Source: Methylorubrum suomiense
GTDB lineage: Bacteria > Pseudomonadota > Alphaproteobacteria > Rhizobiales > Beijerinckiaceae
DNA: 64,000 nt
Direction: 5' to 3'
Assembly: GCF_022179765.1 (NCBI RefSeq)
Contig: NZ_BPRE01000007.1
Span: 186,001 to 250,000 of the forward strand
In this document: positions 26,899-35,426 of the stretch, piece by piece
Position numbering within the stretch: the first letter of the stretch is position 1
Layout: every line of letters starts with the position of its first letter
The notes under the pieces: model-generated
What the model saw: the letters and a program-made list of their open reading frames with translations, nothing else
What the model was told of the DNA's origin: nothing
Databases searched by the model: none
Made by a program: the position numbers and the translations under genes

Positions 26899-28418
26899 CA
26901 AAGCCCCCAGGCCGGCAGAAGACCCTGGGGCAATCCGAAGGCGGCGATGCCGAAAGCGAGGCCGGCGATCCCGGCCAGAGCAAGGCTCGGGCGGTCCTTC
27001 ACGGCGAAGGCGACCGGATCGTCGTGCAGCTCGTCGCGGCCGGCCAGCAACCAGACCCGGCCCATGAACAGGACCAGGACCATCGGGAACATCCAGAGTG
27101 CGAGGGGCGCCGCCAAAGCCGCGTGCCGAAACGCCTCGTTGGCGAGGTAGAGAATGAAGATGACGATGCTGGCGAGCCCCGCCGCGATCCCGAAGGCCAG
27201 CACGACCGGCTCGTCCGCGCTCTGATAGCCGCGCCCGGAGAGCTTGCCGAAGCGCCCGCGTTTGGCCGCTCCGCGCAGTTCGGTATGGCGCTTCGCGAAG
27301 GACAGGGAGGTGAACAGGAACATCGAGAAGGTCAGGAGCCAGGGTGACCAAGCCACGGCGATCGCCGCGACGCCCACGGCAATGCGCAGGGTGAACAGGC
27401 TGCCGAGGGTCAGCGCATCGAGCATCGGCACGCGCTTGAGCCAAGCGGAGTAGGTCAGCGTCAGCGCCAGATAGGCGAGAACACCGGCGAGGACCGCCGC
27501 GCCCGCCGCGAACGCGACGGCCAGGCCGCCTGCCAGTCCGAGGATGAGGGCGGCAATGCCCGTGGCCAGCGGCAGACGTCCGCTCGCCAGCGGACGCTCG
27601 CGCTTCGACCAATGGGCGCGATCATGCGGCAGATCGAGCAAGTCGTTGAGAAGATAGCTCGCCGAGGCGACGAGGCCGAGCGCGAGAAAGGCCGCCAGAG
27701 CCAACCCCCAGGCGGCCGGGTCGCCCGCCCTGCCGCCGAGGACGAGGGGCAGGAAGACGAGGCCGTTCTTGGCCCATTGGTGCAGTCTCAAACCCTTGAC
27801 CAGGGCGCGGGCTCGCGAAGCGGCGGGAAATTCCTGCATCGGCTTGCCGAGGGCCCGCGCCGCAAGCGTCACCCTGGTCGGCGCTTCCACCGCGATCACC
27901 GCCCGCGCCCTGACCCAGACCGGGAGGTCGGCAGCGGCGTTGCCGGCGTAATCGAAGCCTTGCGGGTAGAGGGCGGCGAGTTGCAGGGCCTTGGCCTCGC
28001 CCTTCAGATTGCGGATCCCGTCGCTCGCCACCACGCGGTCGAAGACCGGAAACGCCTGCATCACCTTGAGAGCCATCAGCGCGTCGGCGGCGGTGGCGAG
28101 GACGATCTCACGGCCCGTCGCTCGCTCGGCCTCGATATGCGCAAGCAATTCCGCGTGGGACGGCATCGTCGCGATGTCGAGGGTGGCTCGCTCGGCAACC
28201 TTCCGCTTGAAGTAGGCGCGCCCCCGCGGCAGCCACAGGAGCATGGCGAAGACCATGAACAGGTTGCGCCGAAGGATCGAGACGGCGCCTTCGAGCAGCA
28301 AATCGGTGCGCAGCAGCGTGCCGTCGAGATCGATCACCAATGGGACAGGCCGTGGGCTGGGCGCGCATACCGGAGTGGGGGTGGGAAGTTCCGCCCGTCG
28401 AACGCTCGCGAAGCCCAT
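26898..28418 (-). CDS. HAD-UbiA fusion, decaprenyl-phosphate phosphoribosyltransferase-like
   Basis: A 506-residue two-part protein. Residues 27-200 are a HAD-type phosphatase domain (VIDLDGTLLRTDLL with D30 and D32). From about residue 205 on it is a UbiA prenyltransferase with nine transmembrane helices and the metal-binding NDLLDLPHD near residue 260. Fusions of this kind are known next to decaprenylphosphoryl-ribose epimerase genes and are predicted to make a polyprenyl-phosphoribose and dephosphorylate it. The epimerases themselves are absent from this window. First gene of a two-gene unit with GtrA. Confidence 0.82.
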   Translation of the reverse strand: MGFASVRRAELPTPTPVCAPSPRPVPLVIDLDGTLLRTDLLLEGAVSILRRNLFMVFAMLLWLPRGRAYFKRKVAERATLDIATMPSHAELLAHIEAERATGREIVLATAADALMALKVMQAFPVFDRVVASDGIRNLKGEAKALQLAALYPQGFDYAGNAAADLPVWVRARAVIAVEAPTRVTLAARALGKPMQEFPAASRARALVKGLRLHQWAKNGLVFLPLVLGGRAGDPAAWGLALAAFLALGLVASASYLLNDLLDLPHDRAHWSKRERPLASGRLPLATGIAALILGLAGGLAVAFAAGAAVLAGVLAYLALTLTYSAWLKRVPMLDALTLGSLFTLRIAVGVAAIAVAWSPWLLTFSMFLFTSLSFAKRHTELRGAAKRGRFGKLSGRGYQSADEPVVLAFGIAAGLASIVIFILYLANEAFRHAALAAPLALWMFPMVLVLFMGRVWLLAGRDELHDDPVAFAVKDRPSLALAGIAGLAFGIAAFGLPQGLLPAWGL

Positions 28419-28612
28419 GCCGACAGCCTGTTCCGAAGGCGCAGCCGCCGCGCGACCGCCGTCTCGTGGCTGGAGCTTCCGACAATTAGAACTTCATTTC
28501 GGTTAAATCAAAGGCGGAACAACGCCTGTCTGCACGCCACCGGGACGGTATGATGAGATGATTCGGCGATATTTACAGATAATTCGATTGGCTTGCGTCT
28601 AGTTAACCTTAT

Positions 28613-29023
28613 TCAGTGATCCCGCGCGTCTTCTGGGGGGCGCCGGTCCGAAATCGTTGATCGCCCTTTCTGAACGGAAAGCGATCTCCGAAGAGAATGG
28701 CGCGGCGTTCCTTTCTTCAGCGCGTCACGTTTTGGGACGCGCTGACCGCCAGCGCGTGCGCGAGCTGGCGGGCGCTGTCGAGCTGCGCTTCGAGCGCTTC
28801 CCGAACCAGGGGGGAAATGCTGCTTGTCGACGGCATTCGCCGCACCGTCCGAAAGCTCCGCCAGGATCCGTGCGAACTCGCGTTCCAATTCATCGATGGC
28901 ACGGGACGGCTCCGTACGGGAGCGATCGAGCGAATGCTGGACCGGCAGCATCGTCACGAGCTGCTGCGTGGCACTCAGTTCCGCGCTGATCGTCGCGAGT
29001 GCCGCTTCAAGCTCCTCGCTCAT
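28613..29023 (-). CDS. Hypothetical helical protein, probably frameshifted
   Basis: As read, 136 residues. The first 68 (from MSEELEAALATISAELSATQ to ANAVDKQ) look like a genuine amphipathic coiled coil. From about position 28818 the frame becomes Arg/Pro/Ser-rich and unlike real protein, while an alternative frame at 28717-28818 continues helically (ISPLVREALEAQLDSARQL, ending ASQNVTR then stop). A single-base change at or near the run of six G (28809-28814) would join the two halves to about 102 residues. Either a sequence error, a programmed shift or a recent pseudogene. Function unknown. Confidence 0.4.
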   Translation of the reverse strand: MSEELEAALATISAELSATQQLVTMLPVQHSLDRSRTEPSRAIDELEREFARILAELSDGAANAVDKQHFPPGSGSARSAARQRPPARARAGGQRVPKRDALKKGTPRHSLRRSLSVQKGRSTISDRRPPEDARDH

Positions 29024-29178
29024 GTCGCCTCCCGATCCTCCGATCTCGCCCAGGCTCTCACAATTGGCTCAGGGTGGCACCCTGCGCATCGCCGCATGAG
29101 CGTTGGCACCGCTTGTGGTGTGGAAGGCTTCTGGGCTAACCCTCCGGCCCCACCCCCTCCCCGGACCCGTCCGACGCC

Positions 29179-29688
29179 ATGGTAGCCCAGAACCGCGACG
29201 CGGCTGCGCCAAAAGCCATTCTCGAGAGCCTCGCGGGCATCCGCGTGCTGGTGGTCGAGGCGCGCTATTACGAGGACATCGCCGACGAATTGCTGGCCGG
29301 TGCCCGCGCCGCGATCGAAGCGGTCGGCGCCGAGGCGCGGGTCTTCACCGTGCCGGGGGCGCTTGAGATTCCCGCTGCCATGGCGATCCTGCTCAAGGCC
29401 GGCGAGCGGCGCGGCGAGCCCTACGACGCGGCGGTGGCGCTCGGTTGCGTCATCCGGGGCGAGACGGGCCACTACGACATCGTCGCGGGAGAGAGCGCCC
29501 GTGCGCTGATGGATCTCTCCGTCGCGGAGCGGTTGCCGCTCGGCAACGGCATTCTCACCGTCGAGACCATGGAGCAGGCGCTTATCCGCGCTCGGGTCTC
29601 GCAGATGAACAAGGGCGGCGGCGCGGCGGAGGCGGCCTTGAGCCTCGTCGCGATCAAGCGCGCCGCCAATCTGGAACCCACCCGATGA
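29179..29688 (+). CDS. ribH: 6,7-dimethyl-8-ribityllumazine synthase
   Basis: A 169-residue enzyme of riboflavin synthesis that condenses the pyrimidine intermediate with dihydroxybutanone phosphate. Family segments are [14 protein letters not shown], the [16 protein letters not shown] loop containing the catalytic histidine, and [12 protein letters not shown]. It overlaps nusB by an ATGA. The ribD and ribE genes are 4-5 kb upstream, separated by the membrane locus. Confidence 0.95.
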   Translation: MVAQNRDAAAPKAILESLAGIRVLVVEARYYEDIADELLAGARAAIEAVGAEARVFTVPGALEIPAAMAILLKAGERRGEPYDAAVALGCVIRGETGHYDIVAGESARALMDLSVAERLPLGNGILTVETMEQALIRARVSQMNKGGGAAEAALSLVAIKRAANLEPTR

Positions 29689-30221
29689 GTCAGCCCGCCG
29701 AGACCCCGGCCGTGCCGGAGGCCGCCAAGCCCGAGCCGAAGTCCGCTCCCCTGAGCCTTCGCAAGGGGGCCCGTCTTGCCGTCGTGCAGGCGCTCTACGA
29801 GATGGAGATCTCGGACAAGGGCGTGATCGAGGCCCTGGCCGAGTTCGAGGCGTTCTGGATCGGGCAGGAGGTCGACGGCGTCGTCCACCCGCCGGCCGAG
29901 ACGGCTTTCTTCCGGGACGTCCTGCGCGGCGCGGTCGAAGAGCAGCGTGCCATCGATCCGAAGCTCGACGCTGCCCTGACCAAGGGCTGGCCGCTGCGCC
30001 GCCTCGAAGTGGTTCTGCGCGCGATCCTGCGAGCGGGCGCCTACGAGCTGATGTTCCGCCGCGACGTACCTGCCCGCGCGGCGATCTCCGAATATGTCGA
30101 CGTCGCCCATAGCTTCTATTCCGGCGACGAGCCCGGCCTGGTCAACGCGGTGCTCGACCGGGTCGGCCGGGAGACGCGATCGACCGAGTTCGGCATCCCG
30201 GCCGCGCCGAAGAAGGCCTGA
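29685..30221 (+). CDS. nusB: Transcription antitermination factor NusB
   Basis: A 178-residue all-helical RNA-binding protein acting with NusE at rRNA boxA sites. The family region starts at about residue 25 ([19 protein letters not shown]) and includes [18 protein letters not shown] and the C-terminal [10 protein letters not shown]. An extra Pro/Ala-rich N-terminus of 24 residues precedes it. The ATG overlaps the ribH stop. ribH-nusB-thiL is a conserved group. Confidence 0.94.
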   Translation: MSQPAETPAVPEAAKPEPKSAPLSLRKGARLAVVQALYEMEISDKGVIEALAEFEAFWIGQEVDGVVHPPAETAFFRDVLRGAVEEQRAIDPKLDAALTKGWPLRRLEVVLRAILRAGAYELMFRRDVPARAAISEYVDVAHSFYSGDEPGLVNAVLDRVGRETRSTEFGIPAAPKKA

Positions 30222-30228
30222 CGCCGTC

Positions 30229-31206
30229 GTGGCGCGCGCGGGCGAGGACGCTCTGATCGCGCGTTACTTCGCACCGCTGAGCGGCCCCGGTGCGGAGGGA
30301 TTGCGCGACGACGCGGCCAGCCTGACCCCCTCCCCCGGCCATGATCTCGTGGTGACCGCCGACGCCGTCGTCGCCGGGGTGCATTATTTTCCCGATGATC
30401 CGCCGGGTTCGATCGCGATCAAGGCGCTCGGCGTCAATCTCTCGGACCTCGCGGCCAAGGGTGCCTCCCCCCGCGGCTTTCTGCTGACCTTAGCCCTGCC
30501 CGACGACTGGACCGAGGCGTGGCTCTCCGCCTTCGCGGAAGGGCTTGGCACGGCATCGCGCCATCACGCATGCCCGCTTCTCGGCGGCGATACCGTCCGA
30601 TCCGGCGGGCCCGCGCTCATCGGAATCACGGCGTTCGGCGAAGTTCCGGCGGGCTGCATGGTGCGTCGGCAGACGGCCCGGGCCGGCGACCGCCTCTGCG
30701 TGAGCGGCAGCATCGGTGATGCGGCTCTGGGACTGGCGCTACGGCTTTCGACGGTGACGACGCCCGACGCCGTCGCTCTCGACGCGCTGCGCGATCGCTA
30801 CCTGCATCCGCGGCCGCGCCTGTCCCTCGCCCCGCTTCTCAGGCGCCACGCCCGCGCCGCCATGGACGTGTCCGACGGTCTCGTCGGCGATCTCACCAAG
30901 ATGCTGGCCGGGACGGGCCTCACCGCCCAGATCGAAGCCGCACGGGTGCCGCTGTCGTCGGCCGCACGGGCCGTGATCGGAGGCGATGCCGGACGCCTCA
31001 CCATCGCGCTGACTGGTGGCGACGATTACGAGATTCTCTGTGCCGTGCCGCCGGAGAGGCTTGCGGCCTTTCTCGACGAGGCGGACCAGGCCGGTGTGCG
31101 GGCGACCGAAATCGGGTCTGTGGAACCGGGTGAGGCGCCGCCGCGGGTGCTTGATGCGTCCGGTGCAGCGATGACCTTCACGGCGGAATCGTTCAGCCAT
31201 TTCTGA
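30229..31206 (+). CDS. thiL: Thiamine-monophosphate kinase
   Basis: A 325-residue ATP-dependent kinase that makes thiamine diphosphate from thiamine monophosphate. Family motifs: GEDALIARYFAP at the start, the metal-binding DDAA and VTADAVVAGVHYF region, DVSDGLVGDL and GGDDYEILC. The GTG at 30229 is the best start: eight bases after the nusB stop and in the right place for the usual length. Third gene of the ribH-nusB-thiL unit. Confidence 0.93.
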   Translation: MARAGEDALIARYFAPLSGPGAEGLRDDAASLTPSPGHDLVVTADAVVAGVHYFPDDPPGSIAIKALGVNLSDLAAKGASPRGFLLTLALPDDWTEAWLSAFAEGLGTASRHHACPLLGGDTVRSGGPALIGITAFGEVPAGCMVRRQTARAGDRLCVSGSIGDAALGLALRLSTVTTPDAVALDALRDRYLHPRPRLSLAPLLRRHARAAMDVSDGLVGDLTKMLAGTGLTAQIEAARVPLSSAARAVIGGDAGRLTIALTGGDDYEILCAVPPERLAAFLDEADQAGVRATEIGSVEPGEAPPRVLDASGAAMTFTAESFSHF

Positions 31207-31271
31207 GCGCGACGGCTCGGGGTTCTCGCTCCAGCCCGTAAGGGGGCGCGGCCCCGCGGAGCCGCCGCCAA

Positions 31272-32123
31272 TCAGTCCGTTATGCCGACCTGCCGGCGGC
31301 TCAGCGTCCAGACCCTTTCCTGCAGCACCTCATCCCGGCTCATCGCCGATGATGCGACTGCGCGGCATCGCACGAAGTAGCGACCGTTCACGCCCGCGAC
31401 CGCGGGTGAGGACGCGACATGGAGAGAAGTGCGGGCGCCCTTCTCCGGTGTGATCAATACGGGGCGGATCAGGCCCCAGGCGAGGCGCAGCAGACCGTGT
31501 GTGTTGCCCGCGAAACCGCTGGCCACGACGCCGGGATGGACTGCATTGGCGGTGATCGTCGTCCCGCTCAGACGGCGCGCCAGGGCATAGGTGAACAGCA
31601 AATTGCCAAGCTTGGCCTGACAGTAAGATCGCATCGCCGCGTAGCGCCGGGCACCGTCCAGATTGTCGAAATCGATACGCCCGCGGGTATGGGCGGCCGA
31701 GGCGACATTGACGATCCGGGCCGCCGACGCGGCGGACAGGCATGGCTTCAATTCGTGCGTCAGCAGCACGTAGGCCAGATGATCGAGCGCCCAGGTTCGT
31801 TCGAGTCCGTCCGCCGTGACGTGGCGATCGGAAAAGATCGCGCCCGCGTTGTTCACGAGGATATCGAGGGCGGAATAGCGGCCTTTGACCTCCGTCGCGA
31901 GACGACGGATCGCTGCCTGCTCGGAAAGATCGGCAACGAACGCGTCGGCCTGGGCGCCCGCTTCGCGGCGGATACGGGCAACCACGGCCTCGGTCCGGTC
32001 GGGATCGCGGCCGACGATCCCGACCCGCGCCCCGAGACGAGCGAGGCCGAGAGCTGTTTCGGCCCCGATGCCGGAGGTGGCGCCGGTGACGAGGGCGACG
32101 CGCCCGCGCAGAGCGGCGCTCAC
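31272..32123 (-). CDS. SDR family oxidoreductase (retinol dehydrogenase-like)
   Basis: A 283-residue short-chain dehydrogenase. TGATSGIGAET at residues 13-23, NNAGA near 91, and the catalytic Y167-CQA-K171. The C-terminal half (NAVHPGVVASGFAGN) is close to retinol-dehydrogenase/WW-domain-oxidoreductase-like SDRs common in bacteria; substrate unknown. The GTG at 32123 starts five bases after the stop of the DUF1328 gene on the same strand, so the two may be co-transcribed. Confidence 0.83.
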   Translation of the reverse strand: MSAALRGRVALVTGATSGIGAETALGLARLGARVGIVGRDPDRTEAVVARIRREAGAQADAFVADLSEQAAIRRLATEVKGRYSALDILVNNAGAIFSDRHVTADGLERTWALDHLAYVLLTHELKPCLSAASAARIVNVASAAHTRGRIDFDNLDGARRYAAMRSYCQAKLGNLLFTYALARRLSGTTITANAVHPGVVASGFAGNTHGLLRLAWGLIRPVLITPEKGARTSLHVASSPAVAGVNGRYFVRCRAVASSAMSRDEVLQERVWTLSRRQVGITD

Positions 32124-32128
32124 GGGGA

Positions 32129-32308
32129 TCAGAACACCGCTTGGCCGACGGCGAGGGCGATGACCACGATGACGATCGCCAGGACGAGGAAGAGACCGAA
32201 CAGGATGCGGGCGATCGAGCTGGCGCCGGAGGCGATGCCGGTAAAGCCGAGGGCACCCGCGACCAGCGAGATCACGAAGGCGATGAGGGCCCATTTCAGA
32301 AGGGTCAT
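32129..32308 (-). CDS. DUF1328 family small membrane protein
   Basis: A 59-residue hydrophobic protein with two transmembrane helices ([20 protein letters not shown] and [20 protein letters not shown]) joined by a short [14 protein letters not shown] loop. This is the DUF1328 (YtjA) pattern, linked to stress in proteobacteria, with no known biochemical role. A near-consensus EcfG promoter lies 34 bases upstream. It is a paralogue of the 58-residue protein at 34538-34714. Confidence 0.85.
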   Translation of the reverse strand: MTLLKWALIAFVISLVAGALGFTGIASGASSIARILFGLFLVLAIVIVVIALAVGQAVF

Positions 32309-32341
32309 GACGCGAAACTCCGAAGCGTAAGCGTCGCGATA

Positions 32342-32366
32342 ATCGTCGCAGAGCCTGCGGCGTTCC
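32342..32366 (-). promoter_or_regulatory. Possible EcfG promoter of the first DUF1328 gene
   Basis: Minus strand GGAAC (32362-32366), 16 bases, CGAT (32342-32345), one mismatch to CGTT, 34 bases before the start codon of the DUF1328 gene. Confidence 0.45.
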
Positions 32367-32378
32367 GTCCGCCGCCGA

Positions 32379-33704
32379 TTATCGTTCCGGCACGGTCGCG
32401 GCCCGTAACACCAGCACCTCGGCCAACGCGTGATAGAGGCCGCCGCGGCATACCGACTTCGACACTGCATCGGCGATGAGCGCTGCCAGCATCAGCGGAA
32501 TCATCATCGCGTGGTTCTGGGTCATCTCGGTGACGATCACGAAGGCCGTGATCGGAGCTTGGAGCACACCGGTCAGGTAGGCGACCATGCCGATCAGCAC
32601 GAGCGCCCCGATCGGGACCTGGGGGAGGAGAAGACCGGCCTCCGCACCGAGCCCGGCACCCACGGCGAGGGACGGCGCGAACAGGCCGCCCGGGATCCCG
32701 CTGATCGAGGAGAGCAGCGTCGCCAGAAACTTGAGCGGCGCGAAATCGGCTTGGGCTTGGCTTTCGCCGTGCAGGATCGCCCGCGCCTCCTCGTAGCCGG
32801 TGCCGTAGACGGTGCCACCGGAGGCGAGCCCGCAGAGAGCGACGCCGAGTCCGCAGAGGGTGGCGAAGGCGATCGGGTAGCGGGCGATTCCAGCCCCGAC
32901 CCTGCCTGGAAGGCCGCGGGCGACGGCTATGACGGTGCGGCTGAACAATCCGCCCAGCAATCCCCCTGCCCCACCGACGAGCGGCACGGCGAGCCAGCCG
33001 GTGGCCAGCGAGAGCTTCGCCTCGCTCGTCCCGAAATACGTATAGTCGCCCAGGATCGCCAAGGAAGTCAGGCCGGCGGTCACGATGGCGGCGACGATGA
33101 GCCCGCTGCCGCGGCTGTCATAGGCGCGACCCAATTCCTCAATCGCGAAGACGATACCGGCGAGCGGGGTATTGAACGCTGCCGAGACGCCGGCTGCGCC
33201 GCCCGCGAGCAACAGGACGCGCGCCCGTTCCGGGCTGAGCCGCCCGAAGGCCGCCATGATCGCCGCTCCAACCTGCACGGTCGGCCCCTCTCGGCCGATC
33301 GATGCGCCGCACAGCAGACCCAGCACCATCACGGTCACCTTGCCGGCCGCGACCTTGAGCGAGACCAGGGCGTGGCGGGCCTCCGGATCATCGAGGGCGC
33401 GGGCGGCGATGACTTGAGGGATGCCGGATCCCTGCGAGTTGGGGAAAACCGCCCGCGCCAGCCAAGCCGCCAAACCGAAGCCTGCCGGGCAGATGATCAG
33501 GGCGAGCCATGGGGACAGGTCGAGAAGGCCGTGGAATCCCGCCTGAGCGGCATCCGCGGCCCAGGCCATCAAGACGGCGGCAAGCCCGACGCTGATGCCG
33601 CCCGCCAAGAACAGAGCGCGACGGCGCCAGATGGTCCAGACATCCGCCGAGGGCCTGCGCAGGCGGCGGAGGGCGGAACGCAGGGCGGAGGGACGCAGCA
33701 CCAT
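32379..33704 (-). CDS. ClC-type chloride channel/antiporter
   Basis: A 441-residue membrane protein of the ClC family, which moves chloride or exchanges it for protons. The anion-selectivity motifs are all visible: GSGIPQV (93-99), GREGPTVQ with the gating glutamate E139, FAIEEL with the inner proton glutamate near E190, and [10 protein letters not shown]. Gating and inner glutamates both present suggest a Cl-/H+ exchanger like E. coli ClcA. No C-terminal CBS domains. ATG at 33704. Confidence 0.9.
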   Translation of the reverse strand: MVLRPSALRSALRRLRRPSADVWTIWRRRALFLAGGISVGLAAVLMAWAADAAQAGFHGLLDLSPWLALIICPAGFGLAAWLARAVFPNSQGSGIPQVIAARALDDPEARHALVSLKVAAGKVTVMVLGLLCGASIGREGPTVQVGAAIMAAFGRLSPERARVLLLAGGAAGVSAAFNTPLAGIVFAIEELGRAYDSRGSGLIVAAIVTAGLTSLAILGDYTYFGTSEAKLSLATGWLAVPLVGGAGGLLGGLFSRTVIAVARGLPGRVGAGIARYPIAFATLCGLGVALCGLASGGTVYGTGYEEARAILHGESQAQADFAPLKFLATLLSSISGIPGGLFAPSLAVGAGLGAEAGLLLPQVPIGALVLIGMVAYLTGVLQAPITAFVIVTEMTQNHAMMIPLMLAALIADAVSKSVCRGGLYHALAEVLVLRAATVPER

Positions 33705-33959
33705 CGAGATCCGGTATCAGGAACACGTCACTTTCTGGTTCGCGGCGATCTTGCCGTGCTGCTTCATCCACCGCCATGCTTCGGTACGCGAAAAGGGGAT
33801 GGATGCGTCGCGGACTCACAGCCCATCTCTTGCGGTGCAGCAAATGGTCCCGGTTGCGGGACGCGGTCCGATCTGCGTGAGTAGGCGCTGCGCTTCCGAG
33901 ATGGACCCGCGAGCGAACGGGTCGGCAATGCGATGTACGAGCAACAACCGGGAGACGGC

Positions 33960-34397
33960 ATGTCGCGGCTGACGACGGTTCCGATGAGCGCAGTTCTCCT
34001 CGGTATTGCCGGACTGATTCCCTTCATCGGCTTTTCGGCCCTCGCCGTCAGTGGGTCCGACGGCGGGCTCGGTACGATCGGCCTTTCGCCGCGCACGATC
34101 CTGTCGGCCTACGGAGCCGTGATCGCGTCGTTTCTCGGCGGTATCCGTTGGGGGGTCGCCGCGGCCCGCGGCGCCGGTTGGCCGGACTATCTTCTGGCGA
34201 TCGTCCCGTCCCTCCTGGCCTGGGCGGCCCTGGCTGCCCCCAGCCCTTGGGACCTGCGCATGCTCGGCGCGCTGGTGCTGCTTTGGGGCTTCGTCGACCA
34301 GGATCTCGCCCGCCGAGGAATGGTGCCGAACTGGATGAGCCGGTTGCGCTTGGCGCTTTCCGGCGTGGCCGGAGCGGCGTTGCTCGTGGCGGCGTGA
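33960..34397 (+). CDS. DUF3429 membrane protein
   Basis: A 145-residue inner-membrane protein with four or five transmembrane helices. DUF3429 features: VLLGIAGLIPFIG, AYGAVIASFLGGIRWG and the later SPWDLRMLGALVLLWGFVDQD. Function unknown. The ATG at 33960 follows GGGAGA at a good spacing; another in-frame ATG at 33933 lacks such a site. Terminators and a small gene follow downstream. Confidence 0.8.
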   Translation: MSRLTTVPMSAVLLGIAGLIPFIGFSALAVSGSDGGLGTIGLSPRTILSAYGAVIASFLGGIRWGVAAARGAGWPDYLLAIVPSLLAWAALAAPSPWDLRMLGALVLLWGFVDQDLARRGMVPNWMSRLRLALSGVAGAALLVAA

Positions 34398-34438
34398 CGG
34401 CGGTCTGCGGAATGCAAGACGACCGCAAGCGTTCAAAG

Positions 34439-34477
34439 AAAAACCCCCGGCCTGACCCGGGTTCGGGTCCGCCGAGG
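34439..34477 (-). terminator. Terminator of the second DUF1328 gene
   Basis: On the minus strand a long hairpin (CCCTCGGC ... GCCGGGGG enclosing GGACCCGAACCCGGGTC) is followed by TTTTTCTTTG. It lies about 60 bases past the DUF1328 stop at 34538. Confidence 0.75.
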
Positions 34478-34537
34478 GCTCCATCAATCAAATTGCGTCG
34501 CGGAGATCGGACCGCGGCAGCACTTGATCAGGTGTAC

Positions 34538-34714
34538 TTAAAGCGTCGGCGAGCGGCCGCGCATCAGGCCGATCACGGCAGAGATGGCGAACAACACGAT
34601 CGCGACGAAGAACACGAGTTTCGCGGCTTCCATGGCAGTGCCGGCAATGCCGCCGAATCCCAGCAGGGCGGCAACCAGGGCGACTACGAGGAATGTAACG
34701 GCCCAACCGAGCAT
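34538..34714 (-). CDS. DUF1328 family small membrane protein (58 aa)
   Basis: A 58-residue protein starting [20 protein letters not shown], then [12 protein letters not shown], a second helix [19 protein letters not shown] and a short basic end RGRSPTL. This is the DUF1328 pattern, two helices with a GGIAG loop. The ATG has a good ribosome-binding site (GGAAGGAAAT). A consensus EcfG promoter sits 57 bases upstream, and a terminator follows, so it is an independent stress-type unit. Paralogue of 32129-32308. Function unknown. Confidence 0.88.
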   Translation of the reverse strand: MLGWAVTFLVVALVAALLGFGGIAGTAMEAAKLVFFVAIVLFAISAVIGLMRGRSPTL

Positions 34715-34770
34715 TTTAGATTTCCTTCCAAGAACTGGCGCGGCATCTGCAGCAGCCTCATGACCGCAAT

Positions 34771-34796
34771 AACGTCAAGGTTTCGCCATCAGTTCC
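34771..34796 (-). promoter_or_regulatory. EcfG-type general stress promoter of the 58-aa DUF1328 gene
   Basis: Minus strand GGAAC (34792-34796), 17 bases, CGTT (34771-34774): exact match to GGAAC-N16/17-CGTT. Start codon is 57 bases downstream. Confidence 0.75.
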
Positions 34797-34886
34797 TTTT
34801 GGCGGTGCGGGTTCCGTCTCCGCCCACACGATTTTCCGGGGCCACGTCGGTACCCGGCGGTTGAGGGCTGCGGCGGAATGCCGGGC

Positions 34887-34912
34887 GGAACCGGGTGGCG
34901 TGACGGGCCGTT
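34887..34912 (+). promoter_or_regulatory. EcfG-type general stress promoter of the 47-aa gene
   Basis: Plus strand GGAAC (34887-34891), 17 bases, CGTT (34909-34912): exact match to the EcfG consensus. It diverges from the DUF1328 promoter about 90 bases away and is 70 bases before the GTG of the 47-residue gene. Confidence 0.72.
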
Positions 34913-34982
34913 CGTCACCAAGTATTTGTCGATGGCCCTCAGGGGCGATGGCCCTCAAGGATTTCCGAAGGAGGCGTTCGGC

Positions 34983-35126
34983 GTGCCTGCACAGACCAAG
35001 CCGGGATCTCTCAAGACCGCTCTCGCGAAAGCCGTGCATGCCGCCATTGAGCGGCTCTCGTCTCTCACGCCACAGCCGGTACTTCAGCCGATCCCCGTAC
35101 GCGTCAAGACCGGCCGGCGGCGTTAA
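34983..35126 (+). CDS. Small basic protein (47 aa)
   Basis: A GTG-initiated 47-residue protein (VPAQTKPGSLKTALAKAVHA ... IPVRVKTGRRR). A textbook AAGGAGG site at 34968-34974 is eight bases before the GTG, an EcfG promoter lies upstream and a Rho-independent terminator follows 31 bases after the stop. A helical central part (SLKTALAKAVHAAIERLSSL) and a basic end are visible; no family recognised. An ATG further up (34878) would give 82 residues but has no site and unlikely sequence. A stress-induced small protein is the likeliest reading. Confidence 0.6.
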   Translation: MPAQTKPGSLKTALAKAVHAAIERLSSLTPQPVLQPIPVRVKTGRRR

Positions 35127-35426
35127 ATCGGCCTACGTCGGGCACGGAGATCTGAGGCGCCGCCCCACCGGGCGGCGTTTCGCATTTGAGGGTCATCATC
35201 CACATTCGATTGTCTTCGATGTCGAGTGGACCGCTCGTGCAGCGATCCCGTTAGCTGTGCCGGAACAGGAGCTTGGCACTGGCGCGTTGTGTGGGTCTCA
35301 CCGATGCGACCTCTCGGGCGGAAAACTCGGTGATTTCCCGCAATTGTCCCTCGTGCGCGGGCGTTCATAGCTGTCCCGGCGCGTGAAGATTTGCCACCGA
35401 CGCGCGGCATCGGGAGCGGGACAGAC
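35127..35426. other. Spacer between 47-aa gene and DUF2865 gene
   Basis: 300 bases without a gene. It holds the terminator at 35158-35180; beyond that no structure or promoter is clear. A GGAAC-N18-CGTT arrangement near 35265 is one base too wide for a standard EcfG promoter and is not called. Confidence 0.6.
35158..35180 (+). terminator. Terminator of the 47-aa gene
   Basis: Eight-base perfect stem CGCCGCCC / GGGCGGCG with loop CACC and a TTT end, 31 bases past the stop codon. Confidence 0.7.

Noticed and set aside
28613..28716. C-terminal part of the 136-residue frame as genuine coding
   Set aside because: Arg/Pro/Ser-rich sequence typical of out-of-frame GC-rich DNA; the better continuation is in another frame.
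29024..29178. FMN riboswitch upstream of ribH
   Set aside because: The conserved RFN sequence blocks are not present here or upstream of ribD.
35262..35285. GGAAC followed 18 bases later by CGTT, upstream of the DUF2865 gene
   Set aside because: The spacer is one base wider than the EcfG range and it lies about 150 bases from the start codon.
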